From assembly GCA_014706295.1 (NCBI GenBank), contig JACSVZ010000007.1, forward strand, positions 32,785,875 to 32,849,874: a stretch of 64,000 bases of DNA, given 5' to 3'. Shown one piece after another: positions 48,927 through 61,600 of the stretch (the first letter of the stretch is position 1; each line of letters opens with the position of its first letter). The translations under genes and the position numbers were made by a program. The notes under the pieces are model-generated. The model ran no database searches, was not told where the DNA came from, and saw nothing but the letters and a program-made list of their open reading frames with translations. This DNA comes from Lycocorax pyrrhopterus obiensis. Taxonomy: Eukaryota > Chordata > Aves > Passeriformes > Paradisaeidae.

Positions 48927-49595
48927 ACTTATTCAGTGAAATCCTCTTGATTTTCTTGGTTCTAATATTTATTTTCCTGAGTTGTAGATTAAAATATATC
49001 TGGAAAAACTGAAATATTAATCTAATAGTAAAGATAAACTTGAAGAATTTATGTGTACCTCTGTGAATTTTATTGATGATAACACTTAATAGATTGAGAA
49101 ATTATTTTGTTTATTTAATGTTTTTGTCTTCAATGCATTTCAACTTCTGTTGTGTTTAATCTGTTTTTTACTTCCTAACATATCGTCTCACTTATGAAAT
49201 GAAATAAGCAATAAACTCATGTCATTAAATAGAGTAACATTTGGAAAGGGTACATTTTTTCCATAATATACCATTAATTATTGCATTCAATTAAAAATCA
49301 GCAAGTCTGCTTAAAGATAATGTGCAACTTAGAATTTGCCCAAATCGATGTTCTGGATTTTTACTTACAAAATATGTTTTGTTGAAATGCACCCTGCTTA
49401 CATTTCCTTAAAGATTAGTAACTGTCCAATTATGTAATAGCTTGCAATAAAACCATTTAGAACTGGGAAAGGGAAGTATTTCTCTCTTTGGTTAATGTAA
49501 GAACATAGTTTAAATGTGAAGATTTTTAATAGACTACAAAACAAACATTTCAGGAAAGTATTTGCACTAAGCGTTTTTTTCTTGTTGCTCTGCAG

Positions 49596-50371
49596 TCTCA
49601 GTTTGAACTCAGGGTATTCCATATTCGTGGAGAACATGCTGTATCAACTGCTCAGCTTGAGGAAACCATTGCACATCTGAAGAATGAACTTGATAATAAG
49701 TTAAACAGAAGAAATGAAAAAGCAAAGGATATTGGTGTTTCTACTGAAGATGATAACCCACCAAAGGCATACCGAAATGTATGTATACAGACTGACAGAG
49801 AAACTTTCATAAAGCCTAGTGAAGAAGAAAACAGAGCTGTGAAAAATAACCAAATAGTGCCCAAAAAGCTTAATATTTCTTCTTTGACACATAGTATATC
49901 TGCCCAAAGTGAAAATAAGGACAATTACAATGTACAGTCATCAGAAAGTGTCTTGTCTTGTCAAACAAAACAAATGCTGCCTCCTCCTCCTCCACCACCA
50001 CCACCTCCTCCTCCCCTTCCTGATTCTTCACTGTCATCTTTAGTTCCTCCACCACCACCTTTGCCAATGGGTCCGACTTCACAGACATCTCAGTTCGGAT
50101 CTGGTCCACCACTGCCACCTCCACTTGCTGAAGGCTGTAGGAATTTTCAAGCACCACCACCACCACCACCACCACCGCTTCCAGGGCTGGGACCTCCTGT
50201 TCCGCCCCCACTGCCTGGATCTGGGTTACCTCCACCCCCTCCACCTCCTGGGCCTGGGTTCTTCTTTAATAGCACTTTATCTTCAAACCGAGGTCCTCGA
50301 AAACCTGCCATTGAACCTGGCCGTCCCATGAAGCCTTTGTACTGGACACGAATACAATTGCAAGATAACAG
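49596..50371 (+). CDS. FMN1: FMN1 shared exon: coiled coil, FH1 and start of FH2
   Basis: The exon is 776 nt. The acceptor is ctctgcag; the donor is GTAAAA (50372); it begins in phase 0 and ends two bases into an Arg codon. Order: coiled-coil continuation ([27 protein letters not shown]); a conserved [11 protein letters not shown] block; [10 protein letters not shown]; then FH1 from 49980 to about 50260, with a run of 12 prolines, [15 protein letters not shown], a run of 8 prolines and three more PPP-LP stretches; then [18 protein letters not shown], the start of FH2 with the conserved Trp of the lasso. FH1 binds profilin-actin and SH3/WW proteins. Proline codons are mainly CCA and CCT, giving short triplet repeats. 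FH1 seems rather short compared with mammalian formin-1 (from memory). Confidence 0.95.
50152..50176 (+). repeat. Coding CCA triplet repeat in FH1
   Basis: About eight consecutive CCA proline codons (CACCAC... phase on the strand) with a final CCG. Slippage here would change FH1 length without a frameshift. A similar CCT/CCA run lies at 49980-50015. Confidence 0.8.
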
Positions 50372-51129
50372 GTAAAATATATTTACTTGGACTTAGAGTT
50401 GCTACTTACAGGTCATGGTACAAGGATGGGTATACTATTCAAGACTTAATAACAAAAAGTTAACAGTGTAGGAATGTATAACAAAATCAATGTGGAGATG
50501 TGGAATTTACAGGCTTTTAGAAAAAAACTGAATCAGTTATAGAAGTCTGAAAATCATAAGTTGTTTTAAAATACTACATTTAAATTAAAATTATGTGTAT
50601 TATAAATGAAATTTTTTTGCATCATAACAAAAGGATGGGTTTTGGGGTTTTTTTTCCCCATAATTCAAGCACTGCATGGATAACCATCGTGACAGGGTGC
50701 TTCCCAGATTTAGCACTAAAAGATAAAATGATAGCCAAGAGATTAGAAAAGTTGGGGTTTTTTTCCTTATAATTAAGTCTGAGTTAGAATTAGAATTGAA
50801 ATGTTAAGGTTTGGTCAGGTGAGAACTTAGTTTCATTTTTGCTTTCCAGTCACTTCATGTGATCCTATCTTCATGTTGTGTCATCCTCGATGATCCCTGT
50901 TCTAGAAACTGGAAACAGTTAACTGGAACCTAACCTCTGTGTATAATTCTGTCCGAGCAGGAGGAGTACAGCATATGTATGAACATACGCAGCTCAGCAA
51001 CCTGTAGCATGAAGTGTCCATTATGGACAAGTGTCAGTACCGATGGAGACCTCTACAGCTTTAAAAAAAATAGATATAAAATTTTAAAAAAATACCCATC
51101 TTACTGTGATTTAGTGCAGGGATAAAATC

Positions 51130-51502
51130 CTAGATGTGCTTGAGGGAGGGATGCCCTCCAGAAGGACCTTGATATGCTTGAGTAGTGGGACTGCAAACAA
51201 AGCCAAGTGCAAGGTGCTGCACCTGAGTTGAGGCAACTCTCAATATCAATAGAATCTGTGGAACAGAGGAGGTAGACTTAGATGGAATGTGAGGAAGAAA
51301 TTCTTTACTGTGAGAGTGGAGAGGCACTGAAAGGTTTCCCAGAGGAGCTGCAGATGCCTCTGTTCTAGAAGTGTTCAAGGCCAGATTGGATGGGGCCCTG
51401 TGCAGCCTGGTCTAGTGGAGGTTGTTCCTGCCCATGGCATGGGATTGGAATGAGATGATCTTCAAGATTCTTTCAACCCAGGTCACTCTGTGGTTCTATA
51501 AC
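51130..51502 (+). mobile_element. CR1 LINE 3' part, forward orientation, internally deleted
   Basis: Starts with CTAGATGTGCTTGAGGGAGG-like ORF2 sequence and AAGTGCAAGGTGCTGCACCT, then jumps near 51250-51280 to the 3' region (AAATTCTTTACTGTGAGAG, GAAGTGTTCAAGGCCAGATT, GATGATCTTCAAGATTC) and ends in CTCTGTGGTTCTATAA. Part of the usual sequence between is missing, so the copy has an internal deletion. Confidence 0.88.
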
Positions 51503-52123
51503 AGTATTTTAGTAGTGTATTCTGTTGTACCAAATCCAAAGTTACTACAAAATACACTGTTTCGTTGATTAGTTTTTAAGTAGTCATTTGGTAAACAGGC
51601 ATAAATAAACAATTTTTGGACAGGTTTTTTGAAATGATCCTACAATCTTTGTTTACACTACCCATTTATTTAGCTGACAGGAGAAAAGCAGATCTCCCAT
51701 TTACACTTTCTGGGCCAGCACAAATACCTTGCTGCCAAAGTGGAATGTGGCTTCAAGTGCTACTCAGGTGCTCTTCTGGATTTGAGATCCTACCTTTCCT
51801 TCTTGTTTTTATTACTATAATATAGAGCTCATTTAGAGGGATGGCTCAAAAAGGATTTGTGGGGGATGCCTAAGTGACACAGACTATTTTATTTTGGTGA
51901 TGAGTTGTTCATTAATTCAGGTCCTGCATTAATGCCAGTAATGAAATTACATTATTATTTTGACCTTAAAGTTCAAATCATTATTATCTGTGTTCAAAAT
52001 TATGTTAGCCTAGCAGCAGTTATCAAGATGCTAAATGTAAACATTTTAATAAGTTAAATTATATTACTATATATGGCTTACAGTCATAACACATAATAAT
52101 ATTATATGTGTTATACAATATAT

Positions 52124-52146
52124 ACACAGTATATTACATACTGTGT
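52124..52146. repeat. Inverted repeat, 9-bp arms, in AT-rich block
   Basis: ACACAGTAT (52124-52132), loop ATTAC, ATACTGTGT (52138-52146). It lies within 300 bp of extremely AT-rich sequence that also has an imperfect palindrome near 52090-52112. Confidence 0.7.
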
Positions 52147-54021
52147 TATATACTGTGACTATATTATATATTTTAATATATTATGAATTAATAGAAATTG
52201 TTCTTATAGTTTATTTATCTTATAATAATGATTTTATAGAAATTATTTATTTAAATTATTTGCTATTATTATTAATATTTTATTTTTATGTTTCTCTACT
52301 ATATTTAAACACTGTTAAAGTAAATATCTGCAGTTAAGTGGATTTAAGTATGAGTTTTATTTTACTTTATAGCTCTGAATTTATTTTGATGAGAAAGTAC
52401 CCTTATTCTGGTATAATAAAACATTGTAAGGTGTTAATATTTTATATAAAATATTTGACAGGAACAAAGAAATTAATGAAATGTCAGTTGTATACTCTTA
52501 GTTTTTCAGAATTAAAAGCACTGAAATATTTTGGAGCAGGAAGCTTGAACATTTGGGTTTTACTTTCCCAGTATTACTTCGGCATAATTGTTTCATAGTG
52601 AGTAAATAGTTGGTCTATAAATAAACTTTATTGTAATTTTTCCCATTGAATCAATGAAATCAAAGTTTTCTTTCTGCAATAATGCTGGTTCACCAAGCTT
52701 TTGCAAGGTAATTCATAGCATTCTGATGAGCTGCTGGTCACCAGATGTAATGGTCCAGCATTTTCATGGTCTGTATTAGAACTGGAAACTCCTTCAAGGG
52801 TTTGCTGCTCAGATCAGAAGCTGTCCAGGACTTCTAGTTGCAGAGCCAGAAAGAATCCTTCATTCTTCAGTATTGCTGACACGACAACTAATATCAGGAA
52901 GAGTGAAGCTGTGTCCTGTGACAGAGAATATGCTGCATCAGCAGATTCAAATAGAAAAAAATAAAAGCGTTCCTTAAACATTCATGATAGTAGACAGTTG
53001 AGTATTAAGTTGAAAAAAAATCATAAATTTGAAAAAAAAAGTTGATTCCTTTCAAATTGGTAGGTTTTCCATTTTGTTGCACATTACATCTATGTTTAGT
53101 GACATCAGCCATTTGTATTTTATTGAGGTTTTCATCACTTTTTTAAAATTGCAAATAATTTCACTGCCTTTTAGTGACACCTGCTGGAAGAACTGGTCCC
53201 ACCTTCTACTGAGAAACAGACAAGAACACTCAAAAGTTTTGTCCCACGTATTTCCCTGAAACATTGAAATTTTGAAACAAAGCCCTTTCAGAAATGATGT
53301 ACAGTGTTTGTAGCACAACATATTATTTTCCCCTAATCCAGATAAAACTAAAGGATTGTTTAAACAAGCTCCCAACTGATCCAAAACTAACTCTGGTCTT
53401 GGAAGACAAAAAAAGAAGGAAAGATAATCCACATTTAAAATTTACAGTTGGTTGAATGGAGAAGAATACTGGCTAGTCTCCCAAAATATAAGCCACATAA
53501 TTACTCTAGTTTCTCAGAACTGCAACAAGGATAAAAATGAGCATACAACATCTGCGGATGACATGAAGTAAATCAAGTCCTATACAAATTACCCCAAATG
53601 CTCTTAAAAGATGCTTGAATAAAGTTTATTCACTATTTGTTGATACTGTTTATTTTTATAGGTCTAAATAGATTACTGGGAATTTCTCAAAAAAGCTGCT
53701 GTTGAAATAGTCCTAATCCCAGTTGAAGTGGCAGAAATCTCTTGAGATGTATTTGCACAAGATGCAGTTGTTGGACGAAGAACTGTACAATACGAATGAT
53801 GCATTTTGATAGTCTAGCAGGCACGGGCTAAATAGCTGAAACTAATAACTAAAACTAGTAGCAAAACTTTTTGACTCCTTACAAGAGCAAGGTATAGGGA
53901 AGGAATGCTCCTCGTGTTGCTTTGAGTTTAAATCTACCATGGATTTTCATCTGTTATGGTTAGATCTCTTATGGTTTCTCGTAAATGTTTAGAAATGTTA
54001 TTATTACCTTTCCCTTTATAG

Positions 54022-54172
54022 GAAAACTGCTATGCCAACATTATGGGAATCACTGGAAGAACCTGATATACTTGACACTACTGAGTTTGAATATTTATTC
54101 TCCAAAGACACCACTCAGGAAAAAAGAAAACCATTATCAGAGACTTACGAAAAGAAAACCAAGGCCAAAAAG
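54022..54172 (+). CDS. FMN1: FMN1 shared exon, FH2 domain continued
   Basis: The exon is 151 nt. The acceptor is ccctttatag and the donor GTATTT at 54173. Its first base completes the Arg codon of the preceding exon; it ends in phase 0. It encodes [24 protein letters not shown] and [15 protein letters not shown], close to mammalian formin-1 ([26 protein letters not shown]). This is the FH2 linker and start of the knob region. The actin-binding core, including the conserved Ile and the GNYMN motif, is in later exons outside the window. Reading past the donor gives a stop shortly after, so the donor is needed. Confidence 0.95.
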
Positions 54173-54931
54173 GTATTTATTGGTTTTTTCTTTGTCTTTT
54201 TTTTGTGTGTTACTGTTTAGTCTTTCATTTTGAGAAAACTCCCTTTTAGTTTTCACAGACATGATGATGTCCACCTTCATCAAGCAAGCACATTATGGAT
54301 TGCTGATTCAATCTCAATTCTCTTGCTTAAGAATGCAGGGCTATTATTTACCTTGGAAGATGTTTTGCCTATGATAATGAACGTTCCACATCCCAGTGAG
54401 GTAGAAAAAATACTGTGTAGGAGAACAGATTTAAAGTTCTAATTCATATCTGCAAGTGCTGGTGTTTCAGGCCATTACCTGCCCTTGAGCTGATTTATAA
54501 TTAATGCCCGTCATTAGTTAACTCTAGCAAACCTCTCTTTCACTGAGATTAATTCTATTGAAAAAAAAATTTAAAGCAGCATTTTGAATAAGGAATGCCA
54601 ACTTTTTTCTTGTCCAGTATTGCTAAGGAGTTGTGTCAGGAAAGGACAGGACAATCATGACTTTAATGGCCAAAGCTGCATGCGGTAGCTGTGTCATTGC
54701 CGTAGCGCCAATATTGTCTGCTTCAGACGTGTTCCTTTACATAGGGAGCTGGCACTTGCCAATTGGGATGTGCAGATAAGAGAAAGAAATGGCATTAGTA
54801 GTATTTGCTGCCAGAAAAATTCTAGGCTGAATAATAATCGATACTGTTTTCCTAAACCAGTGTGATTACACATCAGAAACTACCAAAACATTTATTGTGT
54901 TTTAAATCTCTTTGAGTTTACCTGCTTGGAA

Positions 54932-54945
54932 CCACAAGAGGGCAC
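54932..54945 (+). promoter_or_regulatory. CTCF-like motif
   Basis: CCACAAGAGGGCAC differs from the CTCF core CCASYAGRKGGCRS at one position. It is among the best such matches I saw in the window. Binding is unknown. Confidence 0.35.
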
Positions 54946-57379
54946 TTTGCTTGTGAGCTGTGCTTGCTGCCTTCAATTTTATAATACATAAAGTGTAAAA
55001 CACGTATGCTGTTGGTGCTTTCAGATCTTTCGGAGCATCTTTGATCATAAATTCCCTGTATTGTGTCTTAATGCAACAGCTAATGAAAAGTATCAATAAG
55101 GCTATAGAATTTATAGAATTCAAATTCATGCGATGCAAAAAGTGAAAAATTAGAAATGGGGCCTGGATGGGGACATGCTGGCATTTTTAAATACACACCG
55201 AAGAAATAATTGTTACGGTCCTTCAAATATTACACTGAAGTTGGACATCATCATCTCTGTGAAAAATACTTTGAGATATTTTACTTGACAAATACTTGAA
55301 ATAAATGTGATATGTAACAGCAGCTGTATCCATAAATTGGATTAGTTCAGATATCTTATGCCTTCTTTCTAGTATTTATGTTTATGTTTCATTAATTTAC
55401 CTTTTTCAGAAAGAATTATGTAATAGGAAATACAGGTTTCTAAAGAACTTTGAAGAATGTAATCACTGTAATTTTAATGGGGAATTAATATGCACAAATA
55501 GTTGCCTTTTTATTTCAAAATCTAAGTAGTTAAGGGAGTATATCGACTTCGCCAAGGGGGGTGACAGCAAACCAGGTACAGAATTAGGCCTGTATACTGA
55601 AAGATGAAATTATTTTTTTCTTTTTCCTTGCTGCTTTGTAAAGTAACTTCTTTGTTTGAGCAGCATGATTTTTTAATGATCTCACTTGGCTTATCCAAAA
55701 TTGAATTGGATAATACTTATAGAACATATTGGTATAATAATATGTATTATTTCTTGTGAGCAACCAATGTATTTTCATACAACAACATCTTTTTTTATTT
55801 CTATCACTGTTTTAATTATTCTGCTTTGTTGTTAAAGGTAAACTTATTATTTTAAGACGATGGATATATTTACTGAAATTAATGAAATGAAAGAGGTTCG
55901 TTTAAAGTACTGGATGAAAATACAAAAATAAATTCCCTAAGAGATAAATTCAGAATTATATCTATTGCTGTGTCTTTAGTTTAGTAAACTGATGGGATTG
56001 TGATCATGGCCTTACAAACTATGGGAACTGTAGGGTTTTCCGTGAGAATTTAGAAAACTCGTGATCAGTAATGTGAAACATTCCATCATTTGGTCAGTTT
56101 AAAAATTAAAAATAAATCCACTTTTAGAATCCAAAGAAAATTTTAATTGAGTACCGAAGCATTTTCTTTTCGTATATCCTGTCTTTTCACCTTTCTCCAT
56201 TAAATGACTCATAGTAGCAGCTGAGTGTTTTTACAGACAGTTGGCCCTCTTAGATGGTCCTGTGTTTTTCTTTGTCTCTCTGAAAGCCTCTGCAGGCTGG
56301 CTCCAGTGGATCAATCTTGGTGGGCTGCAAACAATACAGTAGGAGAGAGGCATTTTATTTTCTTACAGGAGGGTTTATTAGTAGATAATAACAGAGATCC
56401 TGTAGATCAATATAAAGCTGTCAGTTTGGCTGGTTTCATTTCTGGTTTCTCATGCTTTTTCTTGGCTCTCAAACTTTCTTGCCTTTTTTCTAATAATTAT
56501 GTCTACTAGGGTTTTAGGAAGAATCTTTTTCTTTGCTTCAGTACGTAAATTTCTGCTTGTCTGGTCTTAAAAATGGTACGAGTGTCATATTATAGGGGAT
56601 TGTATAGTCTGGATAAAGGTGGTTTCAACAGACATTAAGAAACACTTATGAATCTTATGAGGCTCATCATAAATTACAGATTTAGCTGATGCTGTGTCAT
56701 TGTGTACTTATTTGTATATTCCTTTTTCATGTTCTCTAAAAGAGCCTTCCAGAGCACGATACAGGTACAGCGATAAAATCTTGAGTTGTAGTTTGTGTTT
56801 GAAATAGTTAAGCTGTTTCATTGAATGATGCCTGTTAAGACTGATCCATTCACTGCATTAAACCTCTTCTCTGCACAAACTATGCCCTATTTCATACCAT
56901 CTTATACAAACTAAGTTCAGCCTTCTTGGTATTTAGAAAAATTACAGACCAATAGATGGTGCAGGTCTGCTTATTAAAACATGATTATTCAATACATTGC
57001 TCCTCGAATGACAATTACGTCAGTGCCTCCCTCACAGTCAAGTTCCTTTTTCAATTTGAAGTAAGATTTTATCTTTTGAATTAGAGGATAATTGTTTCTC
57101 ATTTAACTCCTTTGCAGTTCCAAATAAAACAGTAGTATTCAGTTTATTCTCAGAATTATTAGTTCTGTGAAACCAGTTGGAATAATCTGTATGCTTAGGC
57201 CATGAAATGAATGCTTCTGTGGAAAGCCTATAGAAATTTCAGTTTGTTCTGTTCTTACCCATTTTTCCACATAGTAGACACTGTGTGGCAACATAGATTA
57301 AAAAATTCACCATATGCTGTGCTTTTTTTGCTTACAGGTGGTAGACACCTGCCATTTTCAGACAGAAATGTCTGAATGT

Positions 57380-57628
57380 TGTCCTGCATAGGCTGCACCA
57401 GGGGAGGTTTAAATTGGACATTAGGAAGAATTTCTTCACTGAAAGGCTGTTTAGCCATTGGAATGGACTCTCCAGGGAGGTGACAGAGTCACGGTCCCTG
57501 GAGGTGTTTAAGGGAAGACTGGCTGTGGCACTCAGTGCTATGGTCTTGTTGACATGGTGGTGTTCAGTCATAGGCTGGACTTGATGTCAGTAGTCTTTTC
57601 CAGCCTAATTGATTCTGTGATTCTGTAT
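57380..57628 (+). mobile_element. CR1 LINE 3' end, forward orientation
   Basis: GCTGCACCAGGGGAGGTTTA, ATTAGGAAGAATTTCTTCAC, TCCCTGGAGGTGTTTAAGG, GGCTGGACTTGATG and a GATTCTGTGATTCTGT tail follow CR1 in order. About 250 bp, well preserved. Confidence 0.92.
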
Positions 57629-57698
57629 AAATAGAATGGCTGGTCTATTTTCCAGTACCATTTGGCAAATTATGCTCAGAAAGGAAACTTCTGAGTAT

Positions 57699-57826
57699 AC
57701 ATTCATATTATATATGTATTTATACTCATATATACATAAATAATATAATTAAATATAATATATAATTTATAAAATTAATATTTATAGTATGGAATATATT
57801 TCTGTTCATACATATATATCCTCACT
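57699..57826. repeat. AT-rich low-complexity sequence
   Basis: Almost pure A/T with TATA and ATAT motifs directly after the CR1 tail region; probably an expanded microsatellite-like tract. Confidence 0.75.
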
Positions 57827-58339
57827 GTCAAATTAGGAGAATACACTGAGGACTCTCTCGACTTCTCTGCTGGTTGTAGTTACCTTGGTATCTTCACTTA
57901 TTTCTTGGATAGCAGAATACAAACTCTGCAGCCACCACCTATTTGCAAGAGGCTTCAAATGTACTGAAGTAGATACTTCAGAAGGCTTTCATGTATCTGA
58001 GATCTAGTCTGAAAGACAAAAGATAAGCACAAAGCTAATGCAATTAACCACAAGGTTAATATGATTAAAGATATACAGCTACCTAAAAATAAGATGGGAC
58101 ATAGCTGGCTAACTGACTGGTGATAGTTTAGCAGAAAGAGTCTTGGTGTTATAATGGCTCACAAGAGGAACATGAATTGTCAAATCATGGTACTACTAAA
58201 AATGAAAAACAAAACTCTGATAGATCAAGAAATATTGCTTGCAAGACACTCAGCCATGTCTCAGTTATGAACTGCATCTAGATTTAGGCACTACAACCCT
58301 TCATTAAAAATTTGCTAACTAAAGAGTCAAGAAGAGGGA

Positions 58340-58660
58340 GAATGATGAAAAGTGAAGTAGTCTCTAAGGAAAGAATCAAATTATTATATCTGTTTAGTCT
58401 AGAAAGGAGAAAGTTGATTGAGACACACAGTATAAATGTAATCAAGTGCATGCAGCTGCTGCAAAGAAAAATTATGAAAAGCTTTCTAAGAGCAAGGATA
58501 CCAAAGGAATGCAGAAAAATTTTGGCTGGGGAAATTGTGTTTCTGCATTTGGAGTTCTTTAGGAAAGTTTGTTTAGAATGGTACAATATAATTGATACTG
58601 TCTTGAAGTGCAGAAATGCTGTAGATGATATCTTGAGTGCCTTTTCAACATCTTGACACT
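58340..58660 (+). mobile_element. Probable ancient CR1/L3-like fragment
   Basis: The order resembles a highly diverged CR1 3' region: ATCTGTTTAGTCTAGAAAGG, later GTAGATGATATCTTGAGTGC then CTTTTCAAC. Similarity is weak and the ends are unclear. ORFs on both strands here (58284-58656) are shadows. Confidence 0.45.
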
Positions 58661-61600
58661 GTTAATCAATTAAAAGACATAAAGTCCACTTTCTGTCCAT
58701 TGTCCTATGGATTGAAACAGCTGGCTATACTTTTTTCAAGAGTGGAAACACTTTCCTGATTCCCAAATTTGGTGCATTCATGCCAGGCAAAAATGGCTTA
58801 TTGAGTTACACTGAGTTCTAGAGGCTTCTGACAAGTATGTGGGGGAAGAAAGGAAGGGAAATTAAGAATCTAAGCAGCAATGGTAATACAACTTCTTAAA
58901 GGACTGCATAGAAGGTGATTTTACTATTTTTAGAAATATAATAACTTATTTTGGAAAAATATAGTACATTCTATACCCTCTGAAATAATTCAGGAAACTC
59001 TTGTTCTTGTGCATTTATCTTCTCTGCATGTATACGATCTTCTATTCAATGTTCTGCAGTATTATGTAGATAATGATAAAAATTAGTATTCTGGGGGTTT
59101 GATATTATGTCTTGATAAAAGAATTTGGTTTTTTCTGTTTGGGAGAATTTACTGACTAGATTAATGTATTAGTTATGTCCCATTATTAGAGCAAAATACT
59201 ATGCAATATATTTAAATATTTAAAATATAATTCTTCTTTCATAAAAATGTTTTTGAATTAAGACTAGAGGCATTATCATCTTATATGAAGTAATGTAATG
59301 CAGTGAATGTTTGGAGCTGATGTCCATGAAATGGAAAAGAGATGATTGCTGACTTTCCCAGAGACTCTAGGTGGATAAATAATCTATGGAAGGAGTGGGA
59401 TCTGTTTCATAGTTATTTTATAGTTCCGAAGTGGTTGAATCTGCAGCAGGTAAAGTTGAAATTACCGGGAAAAAGCAAAAGCCCATTTGAACCTGAATAT
59501 GAATCAAATAAATTTCTCTCTATTTTTGGCTAATTCAGTTAGTGTAATCTAGATGTGTAAGTTACTGGTATGATGTGGCTTGATAATACCCATTGAATCT
59601 AGAACTTTTTATGCCATGTAAAGTGTTGTGGTCTTTAGTCAAGCTGTTTCAAATGCATGTAGGTCATCCCATTTTCAATATTGCTTAGAAATTGCAGCTT
59701 CTTGGAAATCAAGAAAGAGAAGGGCTAGATCCACCAGTTTATTTTAGTTCATAAGTTTAGTTCAGGTGTTGATTCTGTTGGACATTTAGACTTTAAATGC
59801 CTTTTAACTCCTTTTTTTAACTCCTTTATTTAAAGCATCACTGACATACTTTTGAAAGTGCTGTTGTTAATCTAGACTGTGTTCATCATCATTTCTATAC
59901 TTTCTTATGCATAGATTTTAGATGTAGCATTCTGACATATATGATTTCTGCACCTATTCTGTTTTCAACTAACATGAAAATATTTGTCTAGGAATGTATG
60001 GTCCATTTAGTAAAAGAAATTTTAAGTTACATTTATGAAAATGTAAATGGGCTGCAACTGTGAAGTTTGTTGTATCAAAAATATTCAACTATAAGTAGAT
60101 TCTCTACAGTACCAGTAAGGTCCATAACTGCTTATGAAAACAAGGAAAACTGAAAACAATGAGCATTAAAAATATAACCTAATTTTTTGGAAAATAAAAC
60201 CAACCAAAAGCCCAACCCCTATCATTGTTTTTGAAATAACTCAGCTTTTATAGATTTGAATGTAATTTGAAGGTTCTAACCTCTTTCTCACACTCTGAAA
60301 GTCATCTATAGATATTTTTATGTCAGATGAAGGACCGAAGTGTTACATGCAGACAATTTTGCTATGATTCATTCTATATTAACATTTCTTGTCTTTACAT
60401 ATCCATGCAAAATTTTTAGCTGATGGGCACATTTAATTGTTTCAAGCAATTGTTTCAATAGTTTCTCCTTTCCCTGTTAAATTTGCAGAACCAACATTAT
60501 TTTATTACCAAGTAGGAGAAAGGCAGAATTAGGACATATATTTTGGAATTAAATAAAATACACTATTCATTATGTATTAAGCTATGATACTCCGTAATCT
60601 TAAAAAATAGGTTATTTAGAAAAGAAGATTCCTTTGCTGCAATTTTTTCCATGTACATTTTGTAGCTTAATTGCTAGATGTAACACATATTTTGAAGTTG
60701 TGTTAGTTTTTCCAATGTATTTAAGCACTTGTTAGTAATTTGTCCTCAAAAACTCAAGTATTTTCTATACTTTTGCAAGAAACGGGATAGTTGGATATTT
60801 GTGATGCCACTCTGTCTTCATCTTACCAAAAAAAATGAGTAAATGTCAAGTAATTTGTGTCAGGTGTATGCTCCAAATGAAAGTCCATCAATCATTTTTG
60901 GCCCTTTAGTGCAATGATTATCATTTCAAAGACGCAGGAGGACATTAAAGATAATGGCTTTTCTGTTGTCTATTATCTCTAACAGACTTCACATAATTAT
61001 TAACATGTGTTCTCATTTACAAAGAGTGTCAATATTTTCAGTGAATTGCATTTTTTTAACTGAAAGGGATATGTCTGTCAGCAAGTTTTTTATCCATCTA
61101 ACTAAATGAGAAATTACAATTAATGAATTTTGTGTTTCCGCAAGTAGGGCAGATATTGCAGAAAATGTTGGAAGCTTTGCAGGGTTGAAACACAATGACT
61201 GTCTTCAGCTGTCTGCATAAGATAATAAACAGTGTTCAAACTTAAGCAGAAGTGGTAAAATGCTAGTGCATGCTCTTCCGAGGCACTCTCACTTTCTTTT
61301 TATATTTTGTGCTGTGCTGAGAAAAATAACTGGCGTTCCTTGTTTATCACAAAGCCCTGAAGTCACGTAGAATATAGAAATTATCCATACAGTGAATATG
61401 TGTTTTGTGGCATGTCTTATTTTTGCAGTTCTGATAGGAGTAAAGATACTGAAATAAGTTTCCTGCTAGCTTTCTTTCATACCTCCTGTTTCAACCTGAT
61501 AAATTGCCATTTGTGTGTCCTTTAGAAAAAGGCTAAAAGTAGTGGGGTTTTCAATCTAGTAAAACTGTAAATAGACTTTTAAAACTAAAAAGCTATGGTT

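Larger units (their letters stand above)
31495..49595 (+). other. FMN1 intron, 18.1 kb
   Basis: The intron runs from GTATAC to ttgctctgcag. It holds a short CR1 end (41987-42091), a TG microsatellite (46581-46625), a CCTT repeat (48907-48926), a local CpG cluster (33502-33700) and long AT-rich stretches. Some stretches (37060-37200, 48960-49330) look like candidate conserved noncoding DNA. ORFs such as 45652-45993 and 37764-38039 have no recognised homology. Confidence 0.75.
50372..54021 (+). other. FMN1 intron, 3.65 kb
   Basis: The intron runs from GTAAAA to ccctttatag. It contains one CR1 copy (51130-51502) and an AT-rich block at 52020-52340 with inverted repeats. No exon was seen. Confidence 0.8.

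Noticed and set aside
49870..50329. Minus-strand Gly/Val-rich and other-frame His-rich ORFs over FH1
   Set aside because: They are artefacts of the proline triplet repeats read on the other strand or frame.
49596..54172. Assignment to FMN2 rather than FMN1
   Set aside because: The FH2 start lacks the FMN2 words (EFEELFSKT and neighbours) and has the FMN1 ones; the upstream exons also match FMN1 isoforms.
54032..54220. ORF continuing past the FH2 exon
   Set aside because: It is read-through of the GTATTT donor into intron; the residues after KAKK are hydrophobic noise and stop quickly.
54230..54442. 70-codon ORF just after the FH2 exon as a possible next exon
   Set aside because: It does not resemble the expected FH2 continuation (IKLLDGKRSQ...) and has no matching acceptor in phase.
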